The position numbers were made by a program, and so were the translations under genes. This document shows positions 7,538 through 14,349 of a DNA stretch of 15,338 nt, piece by piece. A model generated the notes under the pieces. That model was not told the DNA's origin, searched no databases, and worked only from the letters and a program-made list of their open reading frames with translations. Origin of the DNA: an uncultured Parabacteroides sp. (GTDB lineage: Bacteria > Bacteroidota > Bacteroidia > Bacteroidales > Tannerellaceae); contig CAAGLQ010000115.1 of NCBI GenBank assembly GCA_900770835.1, positions 1-15,338 of the forward strand. The letters are read 5' to 3'. Position 1 is the stretch's first letter. Every line of letters begins with the position of its first letter.

Positions 7538-8203
7538 ATGATGCAGATTAAGTTATCATCGGAGATTAAGACGGCTTGTCCGGAATTAAAGGTTTTAGTT
7601 ATTGCTTGCCAAGTGAAGAATAGTCCTTCTGACGAGACATTGTGGCAAGAGATTGCGGCGGAGGAGGCTGCGGTCAAGGCGGCTTGTCGTATAGAGGAGA
7701 TCAACAAGTGGGCGCCCATCAAGGCGACACGAACCGCCTATAAACGGTTGGGCAAGGACCCCAATCGTTATCGTCCCTCAGCCGAGGCATTGCGGCGCCG
7801 GATCCTGCGTGATTTGCCACTCTATCGTATTGATACCTTGGTGGATCTGATCAACTTGGTCTCTATCCGGTCGGGTTATTCCATCGGAGGGTTTGATGCG
7901 GATAAGATTGTAGGTGATTTAACCTTGGGCGTTGGCCAAGAGGGAGAACTTTATCAAGGCATAGGAAGAGGCCTATTGAATATCGCCGGTTTGCCTGTGT
8001 ATCGTGATCAGATTGGTGGGATTGGTACGCCGACGAGTGATGAGGAGCGGACAAAGATCTCAATGGAGACCACCTCTCTTTTAATGATTATAAATGGTTA
8101 TTCAGGTTCCGAAGGATTGTTTGAGGCAGGCGAATATGCCATGGACTTATTAAAACGGTATGCGTCAGCTGAAAACGTGGAGGTCTTGGTGATTGACGTA
8201 TAA
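7538..8203 (+). CDS. Stand-alone B3/B4 (tRNA-binding/editing-type) domain protein
   Basis: The 221-residue product is essentially a single B3/B4 domain, the fold that forms the editing region of the phenylalanyl-tRNA synthetase beta chain. Visible hallmarks are ATRTAYKRLGKDPNRYRPS (63-81), the following EALRRRIL, and LVDLINLVSIRSGYSIGGFD (101-120). Later come GEL (135-137) and GGIGTPTSDEERTKIS (160-175), where PheT-like domains bind ligand. No catalytic synthetase part is present. Free-standing proteins of this family are widespread but have no settled function; trans-editing of mischarged tRNA is one idea. The gene starts 8 bases after pgeF and is probably last in the operon. ATG 7541 is an alternative start. 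Confidence 0.85.
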   Translation: MMQIKLSSEIKTACPELKVLVIACQVKNSPSDETLWQEIAAEEAAVKAACRIEEINKWAPIKATRTAYKRLGKDPNRYRPSAEALRRRILRDLPLYRIDTLVDLINLVSIRSGYSIGGFDADKIVGDLTLGVGQEGELYQGIGRGLLNIAGLPVYRDQIGGIGTPTSDEERTKISMETTSLLMIINGYSGSEGLFEAGEYAMDLLKRYASAENVEVLVIDV

Positions 8204-8291
8204 ATTGGAGGGAAATAAGCCTGTATTCTTGTTAATAATAGTTATATATGTTGCTTTGTGCCTAATTTATGCTAAATAACATAGTTAATTT

Positions 8292-8321
8292 TTTGCGTAA
8301 GTCGGATATTCTCTACCTTTG
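8292..8321 (+). promoter_or_regulatory. Bacteroidetes promoter for the winged-helix gene
   Basis: TTTG at 8292-8295 and TACCTTTG at 8314-8321 (exact TAnnTTTG) are separated by 18 bases. Transcription should begin near 8329, about 26 bases before the ATG at 8355. With the terminator at 8586-8620 this makes a single-gene transcript. Confidence 0.7.
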
Positions 8322-8354
8322 TGGCGTAAATCATTAATTAATAGACTACAAAAC

Positions 8355-8555
8355 ATGATCGAAACAATTGGAACGAATGCCGGCTTGGTATGGAATGCAT
8401 TGAATGAAGGCGGCGAGATGAGTGTAAAGGCATTGAAGAAAGCCACAAAAATCAAGACAGAGAAAGACGTTTATGCCGCTCTGGGTTGGTTAGCCAAGGA
8501 GGGCAAGTTGGTATTCGCTGAGAAAGATGCCGACGTTTATGTTTCATTGCTGTAA
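8355..8555 (+). CDS. Small winged-helix domain protein (DUF2582 type)
   Basis: The 66-residue protein reads as one winged helix-turn-helix domain. A first helix covers NAGLVWNALNEG. The sequence MSVKALKKATKIKTEKDVYAA resembles helix 2, turn and recognition helix. ALGWLAKEGKLVFAEKDADV forms helix 3 and the beta wing, followed by VSLL. This matches the small DUF2582/winged-helix family common in Bacteroidetes and some archaea. A role in binding DNA is inferred from the fold; no target is known. The start is ATG 8355, because the upstream in-frame extension reads through the promoter's -7 box. Its own strong promoter and terminator suggest an abundant nucleoid-type or general regulator rather than a local one. 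Confidence 0.85.
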   Translation: MIETIGTNAGLVWNALNEGGEMSVKALKKATKIKTEKDVYAALGWLAKEGKLVFAEKDADVYVSLL

Positions 8556-8585
8556 ACGACCTGTATTTTAGGTAGATTTAGGAGG

Positions 8586-8620
8586 GGCTGTTCGATTCGG
8601 TTGAACGGCCTTTTTGTTTT
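8586..8620 (+). terminator. Intrinsic terminator of the winged-helix gene
   Basis: The stem GGCTGTTC (8586-8593) pairs with GAACGGCC (8603-8610), with one G-U pair and a 9-base loop. It is followed directly by TTTTTGTTTT. It lies 30 bases after the stop codon. Confidence 0.85.
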
Positions 8621-8655
8621 TCTGCTCATTTCCTGTTTAAATATTCATTATCTTC

Positions 8656-8687
8656 TTTGCCCAATTCAAAACAATCATGTACTTTTG
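8656..8687 (+). promoter_or_regulatory. Bacteroidetes promoter for the coiled-coil/zapA unit
   Basis: TTTG at 8656-8659 and, 20 bases on, TACTTTTG at 8680-8687 (exact TAnnTTTG). Transcription should start near 8694, leaving a very short leader of about 11 bases before ATG 8705. This decides against the earlier GTG (8699) and TTG (8696) in the same frame. Confidence 0.7.
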
Positions 8688-8704
8688 TGTAGAATTTGGT
8701 GAAA

Positions 8705-8998
8705 ATGACCGAAGACCAGAATAGACTGTTAGCTGTTTTTGAGGTTCGGGTTCGGGATTTGATGGCGCTGTGCGATATGCAGCGGCAAAAAATAGTCGAG
8801 CTGACTGATGCGTTGAATCAAACGGAGGAGGCGTTGCAGCAAACACGGGAGGAGGCTACGGCATGGAAAGCCAAGTTTGACAATTTGCTGACAGCGAAGG
8901 TCGTCTCAGCGAATGAGGAAGAGATGAAAGACGCACGGATGCGATTGTCTAAATTAGTGCGGGAAGTGGACAGGTGCATCGCACTATTAAATGAGTAG
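8705..8998 (+). CDS. Short coiled-coil protein encoded before zapA
   Basis: The product has 97 residues and no signal peptide or membrane segment. Residues 5-70 are almost all helix-forming, with Leu/Val/Met at heptad spacing and many Gln, Glu and Lys, as in a parallel coiled coil. After a linker (about 68-74) a conserved-looking C-terminal helix reads RLSKLVREVDRCIALLNE. I do not recognise a named family. Size, coiled coil and tight linkage to zapA (next start 7 bases downstream, or an 8-base overlap if the earlier ATG is used) suggest a cytosolic partner in cell division, by analogy with the short coiled-coil protein ZapB of E. coli. That role is inference only. Confidence 0.75.
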   Translation: MTEDQNRLLAVFEVRVRDLMALCDMQRQKIVELTDALNQTEEALQQTREEATAWKAKFDNLLTAKVVSANEEEMKDARMRLSKLVREVDRCIALLNE

Positions 8999-9005
8999 TG
9001 GTGGG

Positions 9006-9305
9006 ATGGACGACGAGTTTCTTATAACGATAAAAATAGCCGAGCGGCATGTGTTTCAGCTTCGGATCAAACGTTCGGAAGAGGAGATCATGCGAAAGGC
9101 GGCGAGCGAGATCGAGCGAAAGATCCGGCAATATCGCCAGCATTTCTCTGCAGAGGCAAAATTAGATACGGACGATTTGTTGGCTATGGTGGCTTTCCAG
9201 CTGTCGTTGACCAACCTGCAATTGGAGAATCTGCATGATACAAGCCCGATCACGGATAAGGTGCAGCAATTGATGAACGAATTGGAAGACTATTTGAAGA
9301 AATAA
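9006..9305 (+). CDS. zapA: Cell division protein ZapA
   Basis: ZapA forms tetramers that cross-link FtsZ filaments at the division ring. The product from MDDEF has 99 residues. The N-terminal globular head has the typical strand-strand-helix pattern (LITIKIAERHVFQLRI, then EEEIMRKAASEIERKIRQYR). The middle helix contains the family's D-D-L-L-A-M-V-A-F-Q-L segment, and a C-terminal coiled coil ends at LEDYLKK. An in-frame ATG at 8991 adds MSSGG and overlaps the upstream stop by 8 bases; I prefer 9006 because ZapA proteins usually begin with this strand. It is cotranscribed with the coiled-coil gene and is followed by the hairpin at 9332-9374 and rny. Confidence 0.85.
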   Translation: MDDEFLITIKIAERHVFQLRIKRSEEEIMRKAASEIERKIRQYRQHFSAEAKLDTDDLLAMVAFQLSLTNLQLENLHDTSPITDKVQQLMNELEDYLKK

Positions 9306-9331
9306 GATATAAGGACTTGGGGAAATTTTCC

Positions 9332-9374
9332 GCGCTACAGGTACGGTGAGAGCCGTATGTTGTAGTGCTTTTTT
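9332..9374 (+). terminator. Strong hairpin with T-run between zapA and rny
   Basis: The outer stem GCGCTACA (9332-9339) pairs with TGTAGTGC (9361-9368). An inner stem GTACGG (9341-9346) pairs with CCGTAT (9353-9358) around TGAGAG. Six T residues follow. It has the form of an intrinsic terminator for zapA. With rny starting 36 bases later and no clear promoter between, it may instead be an attenuator or the 3' end of a small RNA. Confidence 0.75.
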
Positions 9375-9410
9375 GTATTTATATATATGGTAGTTTAATA
9401 ATTAATAAAA

Positions 9411-10949
9411 ATGTCAGGAACGTTGATAATTATATCGATTGCGACTTTTTTGCTGGGCGGAGGCCTCGTTTGGGTGGTCATGCGCTACTTGCTGAAGTCG
9501 AAGTATGAAGCCATACTGAAAGAGGCTGAAAAGGAGGCCGAGGTGATCAAGAAGAATAAGTTGCTGGAGGTGAAGGAAAAATTCCTTCATTTGAAGGCAG
9601 ACCTGGAGAAGCAGGTTTCTCAACGTAATGCGAAGATCCAGTCCGTGGAGGCAAAGTTGAAACAACGCGAGATGTCGTTGAACCAGCGCCACGAGGAGTT
9701 GCAGCGAAAGAATGGCGAGGTAGAAGCGGTGAAAGAGAACTTGGCTTCCCAGTTGGAGTTGGTGGAGAAGAAGAAGCAGGATTTGGAGCGGATGCACCAG
9801 AAGGAGATCGAGCATCTGGAGACCATCTCCGGCTTGTCTGCCAATGAGGCTAAGGAGCGTTTGATCGAGTCGCTGAAAGATGAGGCGAAGACACAAGCGG
9901 CTTCTTACATCAATGAGATTGTGGAAGAGGCCAAGATGACGGCTAATAAAGAGGCTAAAAAGATTGTGGTCCAGTCCATTCAACGAGTGGCCACGGAGAC
10001 CGCTATCGAAAATTCGATCTCTGTTTTCCATATCGAATCCGATGAGATCAAGGGACGCATCATTGGCCGTGAGGGACGTAATATTCGTGCCTTGGAGGCC
10101 GCTACCGGTATAGAGATCGTAGTGGATGATACGCCTGAGGCAATTGTCTTGTCAGGCTTCGATCCGGTTCGTCGTGAGATTGCCCGTCTGGCTTTGCATC
10201 AATTGGTACAGGATGGTCGTATTCATCCGGCCCGTATTGAGGAGATCGTGACGAAGGTGAAGAGACAGATAGAGGATGAGATTGTAGAGACAGGTAAGCG
10301 TACGGCTATCGATTTGGGTGTGCATGGTTTGCATCCGGAGTTGGTACGTATGATCGGAAAGATGAAATATCGCTCTTCCTATGGACAGAATCTGTTGCAA
10401 CATGCTCGTGAGACGGCTAATCTCTGTGCGATCATGGCTTCTGAGTTGGGCTTGAACCCGAAAAAGGCAAAACGTGCTGGTCTTTTGCATGATATTGGTA
10501 AGGTGCCTGATGATGAGCCTGAATTGCCGCACGCAATCTTAGGAATGAAGCTTTGCGAGAAGTACAAAGAGAAACCTGATATTTGCAATGCGGTAGGCGC
10601 TCACCACGATGAGGTGGAGATGCAGACCCTGTTGGCTCCTATCGTACAGGTTTGCGATGCGATCTCGGGTGCTCGTCCGGGTGCTCGTCGAGAGATTGTT
10701 GAGGCTTACATCAAGCGTTTGAACGATTTGGAGCAGTTAGCATTGTCTTACCCTGGAGTAGTCAAGACCTATGCGATCCAGGCTGGTCGTGAGTTACGTG
10801 TGATCGTCGGTGCGGATAAGATAGATGATAAACAGACAGAGAGTCTCTCCACGGAGATTGCTAAGAAGATCCAGGACGAGATGACTTATCCGGGACAGGT
10901 GAAAATCACGGTAATCCGTGAGACGCGTGCGGTAAGCTATGCAAAATAG
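9411..10949 (+). CDS. rny: Ribonuclease Y
   Basis: Membrane-anchored endoribonuclease that starts mRNA decay. The product has 512 residues in the family order. A single N-terminal membrane helix (about 3-25) is followed by a long charged coiled coil (30-195). The KH domain comes next, with its loop in GRIIGREGRN (215-224). The HD domain is at about 325-425 with His331, the HD pair His360-Asp361, His398-His399-Asp400 and Asp416 (VCDAISGARPGARRE), and a C-terminal RNase Y domain ends at RAVSYAK. The start ATG 9411 is the only one before the membrane helix. The gene lies just downstream of zapA across a terminator-like hairpin; no clear TAnnTTTG promoter is visible in the 36 bases before it, so it probably depends on readthrough or a weak promoter. 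Confidence 0.97.
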   Translation: MSGTLIIISIATFLLGGGLVWVVMRYLLKSKYEAILKEAEKEAEVIKKNKLLEVKEKFLHLKADLEKQVSQRNAKIQSVEAKLKQREMSLNQRHEELQRKNGEVEAVKENLASQLELVEKKKQDLERMHQKEIEHLETISGLSANEAKERLIESLKDEAKTQAASYINEIVEEAKMTANKEAKKIVVQSIQRVATETAIENSISVFHIESDEIKGRIIGREGRNIRALEAATGIEIVVDDTPEAIVLSGFDPVRREIARLALHQLVQDGRIHPARIEEIVTKVKRQIEDEIVETGKRTAIDLGVHGLHPELVRMIGKMKYRSSYGQNLLQHARETANLCAIMASELGLNPKKAKRAGLLHDIGKVPDDEPELPHAILGMKLCEKYKEKPDICNAVGAHHDEVEMQTLLAPIVQVCDAISGARPGARREIVEAYIKRLNDLEQLALSYPGVVKTYAIQAGRELRVIVGADKIDDKQTESLSTEIAKKIQDEMTYPGQVKITVIRETRAVSYAK

Positions 10950-11001
10950 ACGAATAGATTATTGAGTTTGTTAATTTGTTTTCATGTATTTTTGAATTTC
11001 T

Positions 11002-11042
11002 CCCCAAGTCAATGCCGTGAGGCTATGGGCTTGGGGTGTTTT
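11002..11042 (+). terminator. Probable intrinsic terminator of rny
   Basis: CCCCAAG (11002-11008) pairs perfectly with CTTGGGG (11030-11036), with an inner GCC/GGC stem around GTGA. TGTTTT follows. It lies 52 bases after the rny stop. The T-run is interrupted, so efficiency may be moderate. Confidence 0.65.
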
Positions 11043-11128
11043 GTAAGTATAGGGGGAGTCCAATAAAGCTATCTTTTGGATACTTTTATTCGATCAATTG
11101 CTGAAGTTTTTTAATATAATTTTTTAGT

Positions 11129-11160
11129 CTTGTGTATATCGGAAATATTGTGTTATTTTG
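11129..11160 (+). promoter_or_regulatory. Candidate promoter of the susC/susD operon
   Basis: CTTG (11129-11132) and TTATTTTG (11153-11160) resemble the -33 and -7 elements at 20-base spacing, but the -7 box has only one base between TA and TTTG. If used, it would give a leader of about 145 bases. The match is imperfect and other sites in the AT-rich region are possible. Confidence 0.3.
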
Positions 11161-11230
11161 CGCCGTCATGTATAAAGAATGATTGCTAATTAAAAATGTA
11201 ATGCCCATGAAATAGTTTTTTATTAGTTTG

Positions 11231-11265
11231 ATATGCTGTATTTTAATCATGTATATACAGTATAT
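11231..11265 (+). repeat. Imperfect palindrome in the susC leader
   Basis: ATATGCTGTAT (11231-11241) and ATACAGTATAT (11255-11265) are inverted copies over 11 bases with one mismatch that is a G-U pair in RNA. The 13-base spacer is AT-rich. It lies 46 bases before the first possible susC ATG. It could be an operator for a dimeric regulator or an mRNA hairpin; there is no T-run, so it is not a terminator. Confidence 0.5.
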
Positions 11266-11311
11266 GGTAAGAATCAAGAGATGAAAATAGCAAAAATTAT
11301 TTAATCAGCTA

Positions 11312-14300
11312 ATGGCTAATAGTATGAAAAAAAGATTGAATCGGGGAGGGTATTTATTAACACTCTCAACAGCTCTCCCTCTTATGTTTTGTCACTTGGT
11401 TGGCCAGGATGCCCAGGCGGCTTCCCCAGCAGGTGCTGAACGTATTGCATTTGAACAACAACAAACAAAGACCGTTCACGGTGTCATCCTTGATCAGGCC
11501 GGTATCCCGGTCATCGGTGCGAATGTGATCGAGAAGGGTACGACCAACGGTACGACCACCGACTTGGACGGTAATTTCACATTGAGCGTCTCTGCAGGCG
11601 CTGTCTTGCAGATCTCCTACATCGGTTATCAGACGCAGGAGGTGACGGTCGGCAATCAATCGGTTATCAGCGTAACGTTGAAAGACGACTCACAGGCCTT
11701 GGACGAGGTGGTGGTCGTAGGTTACGGTACGATGGAGAAGAAGCAGGTGACCAGTGCGGTGACCAGTGTCTCTGCGAAGGACTTGATGGTCGGTGTGAGT
11801 GGTTCCGATATCTCTACCGCCCTGCAGGGTAAGGTCAGTGGTTTGATCATGAACAACCTCGGTAGTGCCAATGCCGCTACGACCTTCCAGTTGCGTGGTA
11901 TGACCTCTATCAACTCCGGTCGTTCGCCGTTGATCGTCATCGATGGTTTCCCCGGTGGTGATATTCGTTCGTTGACGCAGGAGGACATCAAGAGCATCGA
12001 CATCTTGAAGGATGGTTCAGCCGGTGCGATCTATGGTACACGTGCCGCTTCTGGTGTCATCTTGATCACGACGAAGAGTGGTTCCAACACGGAAGGCAAG
12101 GTGAAACTGACCTATAGCAACGAGTTGACCAAGAAGCAGAACTATGGCGCGCCCGAGATGTTGAACGCGAAGGAGTATGTAGCGCACGGTATCGGTACCG
12201 ATTACGGATCGGACGTGAACTGGTGGGATGAGTTGATCAACAAGGGTAACTTCTCGCAGAAGCACCACATTGCTATTGAGTTGGGTACGGAGAAGGCACA
12301 GCTCTATACCTCTTTCTTCTATGAGAAAAACGAGGGTATCGCCGTCAACGATGATCGCCAGGACTATGGTGGCCGTATCAACGCCAACTTCAAGCTGTTC
12401 GACGATTGGTTGGAGGTACGTCCGGCCATTGATTACCGCCAGGCAGCTCGTAACAACAATTTCCCCAATTTCCAGCAGGCACTGCGTAATAATCCCTCTC
12501 GTTCACCGTATGATCCCGAGAGCGAGACCGGTTACAATGTTTGGACGAATGAGTCGTTGGACTACAACGTCGTGGCTGACTCTTGGTTGAAAGATTACTA
12601 TGGTTTGGATAAGTGGTTCAAGCCGGAGGTAACCTTGAAGTTGAACGTGAAGCCGATCCCGGGCTTGACCTTCCAACAGGTATTGGGTTATGAGAATCGT
12701 CAGTGGGAGAACCACACCTATAATCCCAGCACGGCTCGTGATGAGATCGAGAACTCTCGTAAGGGTACGGGTTACTTAGGCTTCAGCAAGACGGAGAACT
12801 TGACTTCTGAGGGTTACTTCACCTATTTGAAGGAGTTCAACGGTGGCCATAATCTGAACGCTACGGCCGGTTATTCTTACTTCGAGACCAACGGCGAGGG
12901 CTTCAACATGACCAACTACAACTTCTCAGTGGATGGTATCAAGTATTGGGATATGAATCAGGGTTCTTACCTGAGCGACGGTAAGGCAGCCATGAGCTCC
13001 AGCAAGAACATCACCGAGAAGCTCTTCTCTGTTTTCGCTCGTGTGAACTATTCATACAACGATAAGTATATGGCATCTGCCTCTATCCGTCATGAGGGTT
13101 CCTCTAAGTTTGCTGCCGACAACCGTTGGGCAAACTTCTGGTCAGTGACTGCCGGTTGGCGTATCTCCAACGAGGACTTCATGAAAGACGTAAGCTGGGT
13201 GAACGATTTGAAGGTACGTTTCGGTTATGGTGTGACCGGTAACAACGACTTTAGCGCCTCTTACATGGCGAACCTGTTAGGCTCGGATACCAACTGGATG
13301 TTGCCGAACGGTACATGGGCTTATTCTTACGGTAAGACACAGAACGTCAACCCGAACCTCGGTTGGGAGGAGAAGAAAGAGTGGGACCTTGGTTTGGACT
13401 ACTCACTGTTCAACGGCCGTCTCTATGGTAAGTTCGACTACTATCGTCGTAAGATCGACAACTTGCTCTACAGCGTGAAGGTGCCGCAGCCGCCTTACAC
13501 ACAAGGTAGCCAGTATCAGAACATCGGTTCGATGGAGAGCAAGGGTTGGGAGTTTGAGATTGGTGGCGACATCATTCAGAACAAGGAATTTACTTGGACT
13601 TCCAATTTGAACATGAGCCATACGACGGGTAAGATCCTCACGCTGTGGGGTAACAATACCTACTACAACGGTAACGGATTCGTGGCTCCGGGTACACCGG
13701 GTGACGCTGCTCGCATCGAGGAGGGTTCTACGATCGGTTCGTTCTACATCTGGAAATTCGCCGGTTTCGACGATGATGGAAACTTCTTGCTCTATAACAA
13801 GGATGGCGAGGTGATCCCGGCTGACAAGAAGACAGAGAACGACAAGCAGTTCATGGGTAATTACACGCCGAAGTTGATCTTGGGTTGGAACAATACCTTC
13901 TCTTATAAGAACTTCGACTTGGGTATCAACATGCGTAGCTGGATTGACTTCGATGTCTATAACACGATCAACATGTATTACGGTATCCAGGGCCGTGGTA
14001 ACACCAACGTCTTGAAAGAGGCTTATGGCAAGTTCAACCACATCAAGGGTGAGAAGCAGATTTGCGACTACTACCTGGAGGATGGTACCTTCTTGAAGAT
14101 TGACGCGATCACATTGGGTTACACGTTGAACATGAAGAAATATACCAACAACTTGGTGGATCGTATTCGTGTTTACGCAACCGTGGGTAACGTGTGCACA
14201 ATCACCGGTTATAGCGGTATGAACCCCGAGGTGAACATCACCGGTTGGGACCAAGGTACGGAGAAGTTCTGGGACACCGGTTCATTCTATCCTATGGTTC

Positions 14301-14335
14301 GTACCTATACGTTAGGAATGCAGTTTAACTTCTAA
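11312..14335 (+). CDS. SusC/RagA-family TonB-dependent outer-membrane transporter
   Basis: The product of 1007 residues is a full-length SusC-like beta-barrel that imports glycans or peptides using TonB energy. A signal peptide covers about 1-37 (MKKRLNRGGYLL, then cleavage near DAQAA). A carboxypeptidase-D-like beta domain spans 53-125 (HGVILDQAGIPVIGANV, TDLDGNF). A TonB-box-like ALDEVVVVGYG follows at 129-139. The plug domain spans about 140-257 and ends in the SusC signature SIDILKDGSAGAIYGTRAAS (228-247). The barrel extends to the end, and the last strand finishes LGMQFNF with the terminal aromatic residue usual for outer-membrane proteins. There is no N-terminal STN domain, so signalling to an anti-sigma factor is unlikely. 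ATG 11324 is an alternative start. susD begins 14 bases after the stop. Codons are strongly biased (GGT, CGT, AAC, TAC, TTG) except in the first 50 or so. The substrate cannot be inferred. Confidence 0.96.
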   Translation: MANSMKKRLNRGGYLLTLSTALPLMFCHLVGQDAQAASPAGAERIAFEQQQTKTVHGVILDQAGIPVIGANVIEKGTTNGTTTDLDGNFTLSVSAGAVLQISYIGYQTQEVTVGNQSVISVTLKDDSQALDEVVVVGYGTMEKKQVTSAVTSVSAKDLMVGVSGSDISTALQGKVSGLIMNNLGSANAATTFQLRGMTSINSGRSPLIVIDGFPGGDIRSLTQEDIKSIDILKDGSAGAIYGTRAASGVILITTKSGSNTEGKVKLTYSNELTKKQNYGAPEMLNAKEYVAHGIGTDYGSDVNWWDELINKGNFSQKHHIAIELGTEKAQLYTSFFYEKNEGIAVNDDRQDYGGRINANFKLFDDWLEVRPAIDYRQAARNNNFPNFQQALRNNPSRSPYDPESETGYNVWTNESLDYNVVADSWLKDYYGLDKWFKPEVTLKLNVKPIPGLTFQQVLGYENRQWENHTYNPSTARDEIENSRKGTGYLGFSKTENLTSEGYFTYLKEFNGGHNLNATAGYSYFETNGEGFNMTNYNFSVDGIKYWDMNQGSYLSDGKAAMSSSKNITEKLFSVFARVNYSYNDKYMASASIRHEGSSKFAADNRWANFWSVTAGWRISNEDFMKDVSWVNDLKVRFGYGVTGNNDFSASYMANLLGSDTNWMLPNGTWAYSYGKTQNVNPNLGWEEKKEWDLGLDYSLFNGRLYGKFDYYRRKIDNLLYSVKVPQPPYTQGSQYQNIGSMESKGWEFEIGGDIIQNKEFTWTSNLNMSHTTGKILTLWGNNTYYNGNGFVAPGTPGDAARIEEGSTIGSFYIWKFAGFDDDGNFLLYNKDGEVIPADKKTENDKQFMGNYTPKLILGWNNTFSYKNFDLGINMRSWIDFDVYNTINMYYGIQGRGNTNVLKEAYGKFNHIKGEKQICDYYLEDGTFLKIDAITLGYTLNMKKYTNNLVDRIRVYATVGNVCTITGYSGMNPEVNITGWDQGTEKFWDTGSFYPMVRTYTLGMQFNF

Positions 14336-14349
14336 TTCAGCAGACGGAA

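Larger units (their letters stand above)
10950..11311 (+). other. Long AT-rich intergenic region between rny and susC
   Basis: The 362 bases hold no credible gene on either strand. From left to right they contain the probable rny terminator (11002-11042), a weak promoter candidate (11129-11160), an AT-rich stretch with several short ATG-started frames, and an imperfect palindrome (11231-11265) shortly before the susC start. Further promoter-like fragments at 11070-11088 (TATCTTTTG, TACTTTTA) deviate from consensus. Confidence 0.7.

Noticed and set aside
11748..11769. Short tandem repeat GTGACCAGTG in susC
   Set aside because: It encodes V-T-S twice in the segment just before the plug domain, a common sequence in SusC proteins with uniform codon choice; not a slippage or mobile repeat.
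13403..14254. Open frame of 283 codons on the minus strand inside susC
   Set aside because: It is a by-product of the biased codons of susC, which leave few stops on the opposite strand. The His-, Val- and Thr-rich product resembles no family.
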